IMG/VR virus record: IMGVR_UViG_3300045996_001815 | Coordinates: 1 to 60,234 of that record | Length of the DNA: 60,234 nucleotides | Direction: 5' to 3' (one strand) | From: a virus | Part shown: positions 1-8,334 of the stretch, in pieces | How the letters are laid out: every line of letters begins with the position of its first letter | Numbering within the stretch: position 1 is the stretch's first letter | The notes under the pieces: generated by a model | Databases searched by the model: none | What the model saw: only the letters and a program-made list of their open reading frames with translations | Told to the model about the DNA's origin: nothing | Translations under genes and position numbers: made by a program

Positions 1-127
1 GCCGCCGTTGGCATAGATGAAGATCTCACCGCTCAGGCGGCGCACGGGGCTGTACTCTCCGCCGGCGTACGAGAACGACTCGGCGTTCGGTCGCAGGAAG
101 ATCGCAGGCTGCGAGGTCACTTCGTTC
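1..127. repeat. Left copy of the 127-bp terminal direct repeat
   Basis: The first 127 bases match the last 127 (60,108-60,234) exactly. The repeat lies inside a single coding frame that continues across the join. This is best read as an assembly overlap of a circular genome, not a biological terminal repeat. The length of 127 equals a commonly used assembler word size. Confidence 0.95.
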
Positions 128-417
128 CAGCGAAGCAGCCGGCGTCCGGTTGTGAGAAATCCAGTGGTGAGTGATACCGAGCGGCCCGAGCTTAGCGCCG
201 GCAGGGATAGCGTGAACGGTGCAAACGATGCGATAACCGCGCCCGCGGGCACGCCCTCCCCGAACACCGGTAGACCCAGGAACATGCCGGCGGTCGTGCT
301 GGCATTGCTCAGCTCAGCGGATCCCTTTGTGAGGTCCGCCCGGAATGAGACAGCAACCGAGGCAACCAGGTCAGCGAACAGCGCGGACCAGATCTGTTCG
401 CGCGTCGGTCCGTTCAT
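1..417 (-). CDS. Tail completion/terminator-like protein, 5' part (split by window ends)
   Basis: On the circular molecule this gene starts at 417 (ATG overlapping the TGA of the gp10-like gene), runs to base 1 and continues at 60,107 down to 59,883, giving 213 residues. The 139 codons here join the other part in frame. Residues about 24-87 form a small β-rich module that resembles one inserted in the connector protein at 893-1768. Its position between the HK97 gp10-like gene and the tail tube gene is where siphophages keep the tail terminator, which caps the tube and joins it to the head. The function rests mainly on position. Confidence 0.8.
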   Translation of the reverse strand, partial: MNGPTREQIWSALFADLVASVAVSFRADLTKGSAELSNASTTAGMFLGLPVFGEGVPAGAVIASFAPFTLSLPALSSGRSVSLTTGFLTTGRRLLRWNEVTSQPAIFLRPNAESFSYAGGEYSPVRRLSGEIFIYANGG

Positions 418-893
418 GCGTTCGCAGCCTCGACTTGCGACTCGAGCACTGCCTGCAAGCGGCGCTTGACCTCGGGCTGCATCTCTTCCAGCGGGCCGCG
501 CAGATACCGGAACTCACGAATCACTGCGGGGCGCGTGAGACGATCCACGGCGCGACGTTTCTTGCCGCGCTTCGTGACGGTGTAAACGTCCTTCTTGAAG
601 ATGCGCCGGGCCTTCCTAGATCCGTACTCCAAGGTGTTGGCCTTGATGTATTCGTTGGAGTCATTGCCGGCGTACACCGAGACATACCCAGCCACGCGGG
701 TCTCGCCGATGAATGAGCGGCCCTTCAATTCGCCCCTGAGCTTTCCGGTTTTCTTCGGGGCCGCCTTCTGGCTGCGCGCGAGCAGCTCGTCCACGAGCTC
801 ATCGATCTCGGACTTGAGCGCCTCTTTGCACTGCTGCGGGAATTGATCGAAGCGCAGCGAGATCTCTTTGTCGCCGCGCGTGACAACGGCCAT
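414..893 (-). CDS. HK97 gp10-like head-tail joining protein
   Basis: A basic protein of 159 residues. An N-terminal helix is followed by the KKTGKLRG pattern and a stretch with GYVSVYAGNDSNEYIKANTLEYG, typical of the HK97 gp10 family, and a helical C-terminus. Members bind at the neck and help complete or attach the tail. The ATG at 893 overlaps the stop of the connector gene, and the next gene starts in its own stop, so the three neck genes are translationally coupled. A longer frame upstream is rejected because it would lie inside the connector gene. Confidence 0.75.
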   Translation of the reverse strand: MAVVTRGDKEISLRFDQFPQQCKEALKSEIDELVDELLARSQKAAPKKTGKLRGELKGRSFIGETRVAGYVSVYAGNDSNEYIKANTLEYGSRKARRIFKKDVYTVTKRGKKRRAVDRLTRPAVIREFRYLRGPLEEMQPEVKRRLQAVLESQVEAANA

Positions 894-1768
894 CAGGCAT
901 TCACCGGTACACGGTACTGACTGAGCAGGCTCTCGATTTCCGGTGGCAGCGCACCATGCTGGCCCGGGGTCGGGCCGACCCACCATCGCTCACTCGCGAG
1001 CCCCGGTTGCTCGCGCTGGACCAGCAGAGGATCTCGGCCGCGCCCGCGGAATCGCTCTGTGACCAGGCGCAGGCACGCCATCTGCAGATCGTCTGGGATC
1101 TCGGCGTACCCGGCCTGGTAGCGCACGCTCGTGGGGTAGCGCTCCCATGCGCGGCGCCTGCCGTATCGCTGATCGATGCGGATCAGCCAGCCGCAATCCT
1201 CATCGACGTCGAAGTCATCGCCGTAGACGAGCGTCCGCGTGGTGCTGGAATCGATGGTCTGGATGACCTGGAGGCCTGCGGTGAATGACGCTTGCGTCGC
1301 AGCCGAGCTGGCCGCCGTGCCAAGCAGCACGGTGTACGGGCTCACCTCTTTCACCAGCGTGGCCTCTGGCAGGCAGTCGGCAAAGATCAGCATGCCGGAC
1401 TGGAGCCCTGCCGTGTTGCTGGCCGCGGTGATGAGTACGTTGTTTGCAGAGATGCTGCCCGTGAATGTCACGGGCTGCGCGTTGGCCAGCGGCCAGCGCG
1501 AGAGCTGCAGCAGGGAGTCGTCGATGGCGCGGCGGTAACGATATGGGTCCTCGGCGGGACGGAGCACATCGAGAACCGACTCCACCGGGAACACCCGGTT
1601 GCAATATTTGGCGATGACCGCGGAACATTGCTTGATGTACCGAGCCAGGCTCGTGTCGTGCGAGGTATCGCTGGCCACGATTGCGAGCTCATCGCGCGCT
1701 GTGGCCAGATCCACGAGGTCCTGGCTATCGGCCGCAACCAGGACCGTCGTGCGAATGTCGATCGGCAT
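893..1768 (-). CDS. Head-tail connector protein (gp6-like) with an inserted β domain
   Basis: 291 residues. The N-terminal 95 and C-terminal 120 residues look like the helical gp6/gp15 connector fold that docks under the portal (for example YIKQCSAVIAKYCNRVF near residues 44-60 and PDDLQMACLRLVTERF near the end). Residues about 101-165 are a Thr/Ser/Ala-rich β module not needed for that fold. A similar module occurs in the tail completion protein two genes downstream. The family assignment combines fold-like helices with position between head and tail genes. Confidence 0.7.
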   Translation of the reverse strand: MPIDIRTTVLVAADSQDLVDLATARDELAIVASDTSHDTSLARYIKQCSAVIAKYCNRVFPVESVLDVLRPAEDPYRYRRAIDDSLLQLSRWPLANAQPVTFTGSISANNVLITAASNTAGLQSGMLIFADCLPEATLVKEVSPYTVLLGTAASSAATQASFTAGLQVIQTIDSSTTRTLVYGDDFDVDEDCGWLIRIDQRYGRRRAWERYPTSVRYQAGYAEIPDDLQMACLRLVTERFRGRGRDPLLVQREQPGLASERWWVGPTPGQHGALPPEIESLLSQYRVPVNA

Positions 1769-1769
1769 C

Positions 1770-2129
1770 TCAGGCCACGTAGCGCGTCAGCAGCTTCAGC
1801 GTCACGTCGCTCCCCTGGTTCACGGCCGCGCCCGAGGTTCCGGAACGGACCTTGATGCAGTTCACGCAGCGCAACCTGGTCGGATCCAACGCGACGAACT
1901 TGTCGGCAGTGACGGAGGACACCGAGACCGCTGTTGCGGTGTTGTCCAGCAGCTCGCCGAACGTTGTGCCGCCATCCGGGGATGCCTGGAACGTGATCGC
2001 GGCCGTGGTCCAACCCGTCGGCACGTAGATCCCGCACAGTTGGCGGTCCCCGATGTTGACCTGCGCAGACAGCGACGCGCCGCTCGCGATCGTCGCGGTG
2101 ACGATCTCGACCGAGTAGATGCTGGACAT
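1770..2129 (-). CDS. Putative head-surface/structural protein
   Basis: 119 residues, β-rich, with TAAITFQASPDGGTTFGEL followed by short hydrophobic strands and no enzyme motif. Small proteins of this kind between major capsid and connector genes are often capsid decoration or fibre-adaptor proteins. It sits one base after its upstream neighbour and two before its downstream one. The structural role is inferred from composition and position. Confidence 0.6.
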   Translation of the reverse strand: MSSIYSVEIVTATIASGASLSAQVNIGDRQLCGIYVPTGWTTAAITFQASPDGGTTFGELLDNTATAVSVSSVTADKFVALDPTRLRCVNCIKVRSGTSGAAVNQGSDVTLKLLTRYVA

Positions 2130-2130
2130 A

Positions 2131-2883
2131 TCAGGACCGCTTCATGCCGACCGCGATGCGATCGATGTAGAGCGTGCCAACACCGGTGCCCGACGCCTTG
2201 TAGACGCTGGCGTACGGCTGCAGGATCGCATCCGCACCGGTCGCCGCGAACGAGAGTTGGCTGCCGCTGACCTCCGCACCGTCGATGAAAAAGCGAACGT
2301 TGGTTGGATCGGTGCAGTCGATCCGGAAGATGCGATACGCCCCAGCCACCATTGTCACGCCGCTGGATACCGACGTCGTGTTCACGCCGTCCTTCGTGCG
2401 CAGGTTCACCAGCCCGCTCGCCGACTGCGAGAACTGAGCGTAGAACGAGGCGTTGTCCGGGCCATCGATCCAGGCGCTCTGCAGCCCGAACACGATCTGT
2501 GCGTTGCCAGTCGGCAGCACCTGATTCGCGATCCTGAACTCGATCCACGCCGATTTCGTCATGTCGAAGTTCAGCTTGTCGTCCGTATAGATCGCCGCGT
2601 CCTGCTTCTGCGAGTCCGCTGTCAGCGTACATGCCATCACGCCGCCGGCAGCATTTGCCACGACAGCGACAGTCGGCGGAGCCGCGCCCACGATCTTCTT
2701 GACCCACGCATAGCCGACGCTCGGTGAGCCAGCCGCAGGCACGGCGTGGCCGGGGCCAGTGAAGTCCTCGGACAGGCTCAAGGGACTGAGGTCGTGCAGC
2801 GTCTCGGCCGTGGCCGCGTCTGCAATCGACTGCAAAAGACCCAGCGAGCTGAGCCGGCCTCGCGGCGAAACAATGGCGGTCAT
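2131..2883 (-). CDS. Putative lectin-like head-surface protein
   Basis: 250 residues. About 50 N-terminal linker residues precede a region that reads like a concanavalin/jelly-roll sandwich: alternating strands with WIEFRIANQVLPTGNAQIVFG, FYAQFSQSASGLVNLRTKDG and VRFFIDGAEVSGSQLSF. The 'YRIFRIDCTDPTNVRFFIDG' pattern resembles the 'ITYDGxxVxYxxDGVLxR' motif of the repeated domains in the tail tip protein J. In the head operon it could be a capsid-displayed carbohydrate-binding protein. No close family name is recognised. Confidence 0.55.
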   Translation of the reverse strand: MTAIVSPRGRLSSLGLLQSIADAATAETLHDLSPLSLSEDFTGPGHAVPAAGSPSVGYAWVKKIVGAAPPTVAVVANAAGGVMACTLTADSQKQDAAIYTDDKLNFDMTKSAWIEFRIANQVLPTGNAQIVFGLQSAWIDGPDNASFYAQFSQSASGLVNLRTKDGVNTTSVSSGVTMVAGAYRIFRIDCTDPTNVRFFIDGAEVSGSQLSFAATGADAILQPYASVYKASGTGVGTLYIDRIAVGMKRS

Positions 2884-2914
2884 GTGAACCTCGATGAATG
2901 GTGGTGAGCGGATG

Positions 2915-2935
2915 CGGGCAGGAACGACCTGCCCG
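2915..2935. other. Perfect hairpin between head genes
   Basis: CGGGCAGG (2915-2922) and CCTGCCCG (2928-2935) form an 8-bp stem with a 5-base loop in the 65-base gap upstream of the lectin-like gene. Neither strand has a T-run after it, so it is not a standard terminator. It may be an mRNA processing or stability element. Confidence 0.5.
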
Positions 2936-2948
2936 ACTCATCCAACGA

Positions 2949-3437
2949 TCAGACCGCGGACGACGGCGGCGACGTCTGCTGGTACGTACCCATGTAGTGC
3001 ATCGATGCAGCAGTGATGTTGCCGGCGTTCGATGCCGAGGTGCTCACGGCGATGTACTTGAACCCGTTGTTCACGTCCATCACGTCTGCTGGCACGAACT
3101 CGAACACGACGAACTTGTCTTTGCTCGTCGTGGCATCGGCTTGGAAGGTTGCCGCCGCAGTCTGCGCTGTGAGCGCGTCGCCGGCCGCCGCATCCGCGTT
3201 GTAGAAGATCGGCGCGGCGCTGATCGCCTTGCTATTGGTGCCAGCGAGCGCGGTCGCCTGCAGCACGCTGAAAGTGACCTGCGCCGCGTTGCCCTGATTG
3301 ACGCGACAGATGATGCACACCTTGCCCGCGGCGTTGCGCAGATTCTTGTACACGCTGGTACGGCCCGCGGCATCAGCGGCCGGCGCCAGCAACGCGATGG
3401 GTGGCGCGCTGTAGACGAAATTGAATTGCTGTGACAT
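2949..3437 (-). CDS. Putative capsid decoration/structural protein
   Basis: 162 residues, Ala/Thr/Val-rich and without enzyme motifs, directly downstream of the major capsid gene. This is the usual place for a decoration or head-stabilisation protein. It has two cysteines in a CIIC pair and a β-strand pattern such as DKFVVFEFVPADVMDVNNGF. Assigned by position and composition only. Confidence 0.6.
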   Translation of the reverse strand: MSQQFNFVYSAPPIALLAPAADAAGRTSVYKNLRNAAGKVCIICRVNQGNAAQVTFSVLQATALAGTNSKAISAAPIFYNADAAAGDALTAQTAAATFQADATTSKDKFVVFEFVPADVMDVNNGFKYIAVSTSASNAGNITAASMHYMGTYQQTSPPSSAV

Positions 3438-3470
3438 GAGAGTGATTCCTGTGTTGCTCTACCCGTTGGA

Positions 3471-4820
3471 TCAGCTGCGCGTCGCGAGCGCGACGTAGGG
3501 CGACTTGGTGGCCGAGCCTTTGAACGGCGTCAGCGCCGTGTGCCAGCCTGGCTTGCCGTCGACGCGGTAGATCAGGCGGAAGGCCTGCTGATCCGTCAGG
3601 AACTGGATGTGCATGGACTGAGCGGCCTGCACCCCGTTCTTGTCGGCCAGCAAGTATTGGCTCCAATCGATGAACGTGATGTCGCCGACGGTGCCGATGG
3701 CTGCCGAGTACTCGAGCGGGATCACCGGCCGGCCGTACAACACGCCGAACGGCTCGGCACTCAGGCCACCGGGCGGCATGTAGACCGGAACGCCACCGGT
3801 GCCGATGGTGCGCGAGAGCTGGTACAGCTGCGGCTCGACATCCTGGTTGATGTGCCACACCGCGTTCTTTCGCGAGCGCGGGTGCATGCGCGACCACATC
3901 TGTTGGATGTTGTTCTCCGTCAGCGTGGCGGCTGCCTGACCGTTGTCCTTGGCGACGGTGACGAGCGCCGGGGAATTCAAGATGCCCAGCGGCTTGCCGA
4001 CGCCATCGCCCTCGAAGATTGCGTCCTCGGTGTTGAAGACGATTTCCTCCGAGAAGGCCTGGGAGGCGATCGATGAGAATGCGGTGGAGTCGGCCAGCAG
4101 CTCATCCGATGCGTACATGATCGAGATCAGCTTGCCCAGGCTCAGCTCGATCAGACGGAAGGACGGGCGGGATGGCGTGCCAGCCGTACCCTCGCCGACC
4201 CAATTGGACGTGACACCGCCCCAGCGGCTGCCGTTGGCGCGGCTGGTCTCGTTCACCGCCGGGATCTTGATACCGTTGAACTGCGCGCCGATCGGGATCG
4301 AGTTCACGCGCTGCAGGATCTCGCCCATGTCGTGAGACAGTGCCCACACCGAGGTGGCAAAGTCGGTCTGCACCAGGAAGCCGCCAGCGGTCGCATCGCT
4401 CTCGCCTGCGCCCAGTGGCGCACGAACCAAGCGCGGATCCTGATCGCTGCCGCGGCTCTCGGCGTACTTGCGGATCGCGACCAGCTGCTCGCCGAACGAT
4501 CGGAAGTTTTTCTTCGGATCCGGCGTAAAGTTCGACGCCTTGCGGGCGTGCGCCAAGTAATCGTGGAATTTCCACTCGCCGCCCCGAGCGCTTCGCTTTG
4601 GGAAGTAGATGACATTCTCCACAGGCGCCTGTTGATCGACATTCAGCGGCACGGCACTCGCCGCCGACAAACGCTCGGCCGTCGCCATGCGTTCGATCTG
4701 GCCGTCGAGGGCCTCGATCTTTTGCTTGGTGACATCGAACGCCGTCGCGTCCTCGACTTGTTTCTGCAGGTCATCCGCAAGAGCTGCGCGCTGCTGGCGG
4801 AGTTCGGAAAGTTTGGCCAT
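3471..4820 (-). CDS. Major capsid protein, HK97 fold
   Basis: 449 residues. The first 60 or so are a charged coiled coil (AKLSELRQQRAALADDLQKQ onward), the delta/scaffold domain that the prohead protease removes. After a linker, the HK97-fold body follows, with family-like segments such as SDATAGGFLVQTDF, VNSIPIGAQFNGIKIPAVNE, EGDGVGKPLGILNSP and IIPLEYSAAIG-type strands. The start at 4820 is preceded by AGGAG; an upstream in-frame start would run into the terminator. It forms the icosahedral shell. Confidence 0.93.
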   Translation of the reverse strand: MAKLSELRQQRAALADDLQKQVEDATAFDVTKQKIEALDGQIERMATAERLSAASAVPLNVDQQAPVENVIYFPKRSARGGEWKFHDYLAHARKASNFTPDPKKNFRSFGEQLVAIRKYAESRGSDQDPRLVRAPLGAGESDATAGGFLVQTDFATSVWALSHDMGEILQRVNSIPIGAQFNGIKIPAVNETSRANGSRWGGVTSNWVGEGTAGTPSRPSFRLIELSLGKLISIMYASDELLADSTAFSSIASQAFSEEIVFNTEDAIFEGDGVGKPLGILNSPALVTVAKDNGQAAATLTENNIQQMWSRMHPRSRKNAVWHINQDVEPQLYQLSRTIGTGGVPVYMPPGGLSAEPFGVLYGRPVIPLEYSAAIGTVGDITFIDWSQYLLADKNGVQAAQSMHIQFLTDQQAFRLIYRVDGKPGWHTALTPFKGSATKSPYVALATRS

Positions 4821-4867
4821 CTCGATAGCTCCTGTGTACCGTTGCCCAAGCGGCGGACATGCAAGGC

Positions 4868-4898
4868 GGAAAATAAAAAGCCCGCTCAAGGCGGGCTT
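4868..4898 (-). terminator. Intrinsic terminator between protease and capsid genes
   Basis: On the minus strand AAGCCCGC and GCGGGCTT form an 8-bp GC-rich stem with a 5-base loop, followed directly by TTTATTTT. It lies in the 108-base gap after the protease gene and before the major capsid gene. It would stop or attenuate head-operon transcription unless the polymerase is modified. Reading on the other strand lacks a T-run. Confidence 0.8.
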
Positions 4899-4928
4899 CG
4901 GTGAATCTCTTCTAGAGAACTGGAGTCG

Positions 4929-6437
4929 CTACGCGACCTTCAGCTTGGCGGCAAGCGCGATTCGCCTGCGGCGCTCGACCGATTGCTTTTGGGCCTCAGT
5001 CTCTTCCTTCTTGCCTGCGTCCTTGGGCTCGGCTTCGCCTGCGCCCTCGGTGCTCTCTTCCTCTTCTGGATCTTCTCCAGTCTCTGCACGCATGTACCTA
5101 GAGATGCGCTGCATCGATCGGCCCATGTATGCGTGCGAGTCGCCCATGTCAGCATGAGATTCGGACAGTCCGTCGCCGGTTTCAGCGACCGAGGCATACG
5201 ACTTCCTGGCTGCACGCATGCAGCGCTGCGCTGATTTGATGTGCGTGTCAGCGCTTTCAGGATTGTCGAGAGCACGTTGCAACGCCTCTTCGGCCTTTCC
5301 GCTCTGCTCGTCGGCCGTGGCAGATGCTGCGCGCATTGACTCCACGTGCGGAGCCATCGCCTCGTGATGCTTGCCCATGTCGGCGTAATGCTCCATCGCG
5401 CGAGCGTAGTGCCCCGCGGCGCGCCCGAGCGGCGCTGCGCTGGGCTCCGCATCTGGGGCCGCGCGCTTGTGCGCAGCCTTCCATGCGCGCGCAGTCGCGC
5501 CCTCTTCGGTTCCCATGTCGTGCTGCGCCAGGAGCTCGGCGACTTCTTCGGTCGTCATCGCGATCAGCGCAGCGCCCAGCTGCTGGAGCGCCGCCCCAAT
5601 CATCGCAGGCACCTGGCTGTTGTCACCCTCGACTTCGGCTTCCCATGCTGCGGTGTCGTGACAGTAGCCCAGACCAGAGAGAATCTGCGCGAGGGTCGCG
5701 CATTCATAGAGTCCGCGCTTGAACGCGGGCTTACCCGCGGCTTTCAGGTGCACAGCTTGGCGCGTCACAATCTCGCGTGCCTTGGGCATGCTCTTCTCCG
5801 GCGCCTTCGCGGCGCGTCGCAATTCGTTCAGTTCATCGGCGCTCATCAGGGTCATGCCGCCCGTGTCGAGCAGTCTCTCAGCCCATCGGTAGATCGGCGA
5901 GGTATCAATGCCCGCGCGGCGCGCAGAGGCCAGTGCATCGGGGTGCGCGGGCACCGGCACTTGACTGATCTCGAGCAGGTCGACGGCTGAGAAATCCACG
6001 CCGCCCGGGCGCTCACGGTCTTTCGACATGCGCCCCTCAATCGGAATCCATGAGGTAGAGACCGCGTTCAAGAACTTGGCGCGCACCATTCGGTAGACGG
6101 TATCCGCGAACGGATTGAGCTCGGCGCTGGCGTACTCGACTGCGCCAACCAACTTGTCGGCGGCCGTCTTGATGCTGACTACGCGACCGATCGGGAGCGA
6201 GCTATCGTCATGCGCCCAGAGGAACACCGGGTTGCGCATGAACGATTCGGTCTGCCATGCGTCGGCTGCCACTGTGTGCATGTCGCGCGCGACGGCTGGC
6301 GTCGAGAACGTGTAAGAGATGATCCGGCCAGCGTCGTCAGGAACAGCATCGCCGGTCGACGCGAGCATGATTGCGACGTTGGCTGCTTCGTCGCCCTGAA
6401 GGCGCGAGAATTGTTCAATCGTGCACAGGCGCCTCAT
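4929..6437 (-). CDS. HK97-family prohead protease with a long C-terminal extension
   Basis: 502 residues. The first 190 or so match the S78 (U35) prohead protease: a catalytic His in LWAHDDSSLPIGRV, a catalytic Ser in LNAVSTSWIP, and the LLEISQVPVPAHPDAL strand. The family is usually about 180-230 residues. Here 280 more follow: a helical His/Met/Glu-rich part (HYARAMEHYADMGKHHEAM) and a very acidic then basic tail. This part probably acts as an internal scaffold or cargo. The gene overlaps portal by four bases upstream and ends before an intrinsic terminator. Confidence 0.9.
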   Translation of the reverse strand: MRRLCTIEQFSRLQGDEAANVAIMLASTGDAVPDDAGRIISYTFSTPAVARDMHTVAADAWQTESFMRNPVFLWAHDDSSLPIGRVVSIKTAADKLVGAVEYASAELNPFADTVYRMVRAKFLNAVSTSWIPIEGRMSKDRERPGGVDFSAVDLLEISQVPVPAHPDALASARRAGIDTSPIYRWAERLLDTGGMTLMSADELNELRRAAKAPEKSMPKAREIVTRQAVHLKAAGKPAFKRGLYECATLAQILSGLGYCHDTAAWEAEVEGDNSQVPAMIGAALQQLGAALIAMTTEEVAELLAQHDMGTEEGATARAWKAAHKRAAPDAEPSAAPLGRAAGHYARAMEHYADMGKHHEAMAPHVESMRAASATADEQSGKAEEALQRALDNPESADTHIKSAQRCMRAARKSYASVAETGDGLSESHADMGDSHAYMGRSMQRISRYMRAETGEDPEEEESTEGAGEAEPKDAGKKEETEAQKQSVERRRRIALAAKLKVA

Positions 6438-8092
6438 AGCTCATCCTCGGCCGGCGGACCCTCCGCGCCTGGCGCTCCGCCGCCGAACCCAGGCTTCGGC
6501 GCGCTGCCCGGCGGTGGCGTGATCGTGATCGGCCGACGCACGCCCTTGTCTTCACTCCAAGCCTTCTGCGCTTCCGGGCTCATGGGCGGCAACTTCATGC
6601 TCTTTCTGAAAGCCTCCTCATCCACCGTCTGCGGTGTGATCGCACCAGCACGCACCGCCACGCCGTACGTGTCCGCCCTTGTGCGAAGGATCGCGTAATC
6701 CTCAACGCCGCCCGCACCATCCGCGTCCACAGGGTCCTGTGCGAACCCAGAGCCTTGCGCCACCTCGTTGTCATCCAGCTCCAGCCCCTCGCTTGGGCGC
6801 CCGCCACCCTCGCCCCCCTCACCAGTCATGTCGCTGCCAAGCCTTCCGCCGTTGCCATCGGACCCTGTGACGGGCGCGGTGATCGGCACCATCGCGGCTG
6901 GCCGGTATAGAATCTTGCCGCCATCCTCGGTCTGCATTCCCTCGCTCGCACGCACCTCGTCGATGGTCTTCCACGGCATGCCGCCCAACGCAGACTTGTG
7001 CGCGGCATAGCGTGTAGCCATGTCCGCCTCTACTAGAGAGTCGACGTCGAACTCGACAAACAGCCGCGACTCATCCAGGTCGAACGTGAAGTCAAGACGC
7101 GTGTACCACATCTTGATCCAACTGCTCAGCGCATCGTTCAAGTACTCTTGTGCGAGCTGCGCGACGCTCGTGCCGCTTGCGCGCTCACCCAACTTGTACA
7201 TCGGCATCCGGAAGATTCGCGCGATCTCGGCCAACTGAAACTTCCGTGCCTCGATGAACTGCAACTCCTCGGAGTTCATGCTGAGCGGCTGCCACTTGAG
7301 CCCTGCCTCAAGCACCGCGGTCTTGCCGGAGTTGAACAGCCCGCTGTTCGCCTCTTTCCAATTTTGCTTACAGCGCTCGGCAACGACTGGATCGAGCTTC
7401 TGCTCGGTCGACAAGATGCCGCTCGGCTTCGCGCTATTGCCGGCCCAGCGCGACGCCAGTTGCTCCTGGGCAATCGCCAACCCGAACGCCTCGCGTGCCG
7501 TGCTGATCTGCGACAGCCCGAGCAGCCCGTTGAGTGACAGCGCCTTGAGGTGGAACATGTCCTCATACGGGATCAGCAGTGGCTGATCCTTCAGCACCGC
7601 CATCTCGTGCATGCCGCTGCGCCCAACCATCCAGAAGAGTTGCGCGTCAGGTCCCTGGTACAGGTGCACGCGCTCCGGATTGATCGGCACCAGCATCTGC
7701 GGCCGCCCCGTGAACGGGTCCCTCACGATCACAGCGTAACCATTGCCGTTCAGTAGCACGCTCGCCTGCAGCATCGCGGCGAATTCCATCCACGTCAGCC
7801 AGGGGGCTGGCTTGCGCAGTAGCTTCGCCAGATAGTGGTCTGACGCCACCTGGCGCGCGCCCTTCCGTTCACCGCGGAACAACGTCGCGCCCAGCTTCGC
7901 AAGGTCGTACGAGAGAATCGTCACGCACGCGTACACCGCGGACACGTGCATCGATGACGCTTGGTTGACGACCACGCCAGCCGCTGTCGGTGCGTAGTAC
8001 GAAGCCCAGTCTCGGAAGTCTGTATCTGCAGTCGAGGTCTCAGGACTGCGCTGCATGCCCATGCCGCGCGCAATCTGCTGAGCGAATCCCAT
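6434..8092 (-). CDS. Portal protein, HK97 family
   Basis: 552 residues. It shows the HK97-type portal pattern: VSAVYACVTILSYDLAKLGA near the start, LNGNGYAVIVRDPFTGRPQ, the SRWAGNSAKPSG segment, and LAEIARIFRMPMYKLGERASG followed by LAQEYLNDALSSWI. Twelve copies form the ring through which DNA enters and leaves the head. The C-terminal 130 residues are Gly/Glu-rich and low in complexity. It starts in the last bases of a small membrane gene and ends inside the protease start. Confidence 0.92.
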   Translation of the reverse strand: MGFAQQIARGMGMQRSPETSTADTDFRDWASYYAPTAAGVVVNQASSMHVSAVYACVTILSYDLAKLGATLFRGERKGARQVASDHYLAKLLRKPAPWLTWMEFAAMLQASVLLNGNGYAVIVRDPFTGRPQMLVPINPERVHLYQGPDAQLFWMVGRSGMHEMAVLKDQPLLIPYEDMFHLKALSLNGLLGLSQISTAREAFGLAIAQEQLASRWAGNSAKPSGILSTEQKLDPVVAERCKQNWKEANSGLFNSGKTAVLEAGLKWQPLSMNSEELQFIEARKFQLAEIARIFRMPMYKLGERASGTSVAQLAQEYLNDALSSWIKMWYTRLDFTFDLDESRLFVEFDVDSLVEADMATRYAAHKSALGGMPWKTIDEVRASEGMQTEDGGKILYRPAAMVPITAPVTGSDGNGGRLGSDMTGEGGEGGGRPSEGLELDDNEVAQGSGFAQDPVDADGAGGVEDYAILRTRADTYGVAVRAGAITPQTVDEEAFRKSMKLPPMSPEAQKAWSEDKGVRRPITITPPPGSAPKPGFGGGAPGAEGPPAEDEL

Positions 8093-8334
8093 CAGCGGCG
8101 ATCCTCAGCACTACCGCGCTGTCTCAGGATCACGCCCACGATGACCAGCACGCCACCCACGATGGCCCCTGCTGGCGGGTAGGCAAGCCACGCGCCGTAG
8201 GCGATCAGGGTCGCTCCAGCGATCAGCAGCAGCGCCTCGAATGCCGAGCCCAGTGCTGGGCCGAGCGATCTGAGGGCTTCGAATATTTGTCTGCCGATCA
8301 CATGGTGCTCCGGATTACCAAACAGAAACTCCAA
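8092..8334 (-). CDS. Small two-pass membrane protein in the head operon
   Basis: 80 residues with two hydrophobic segments (about 34-52 and 55-70, the second AGAIVGGVLVIVGVIL) and a basic/acidic C-terminus. It overlaps the end of the terminase gene by 20 bases and shares one base with the portal start. Similar short membrane proteins occur between TerL and portal in other siphophages; their role is not known to me. Confidence 0.7.
   Translation of the reverse strand: MEFLFGNPEHHVIGRQIFEALRSLGPALGSAFEALLLIAGATLIAYGAWLAYPPAGAIVGGVLVIVGVILRQRGSAEDRR

Noticed and set aside
1-127. Biological direct terminal repeat of a packaged genome
   Set aside because: It is exactly 127 bases and splits a coding gene in frame, which fits an assembly overlap better.
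2915-2935. Hairpin as an intrinsic terminator
   Set aside because: Good stem but no T-run on either strand.
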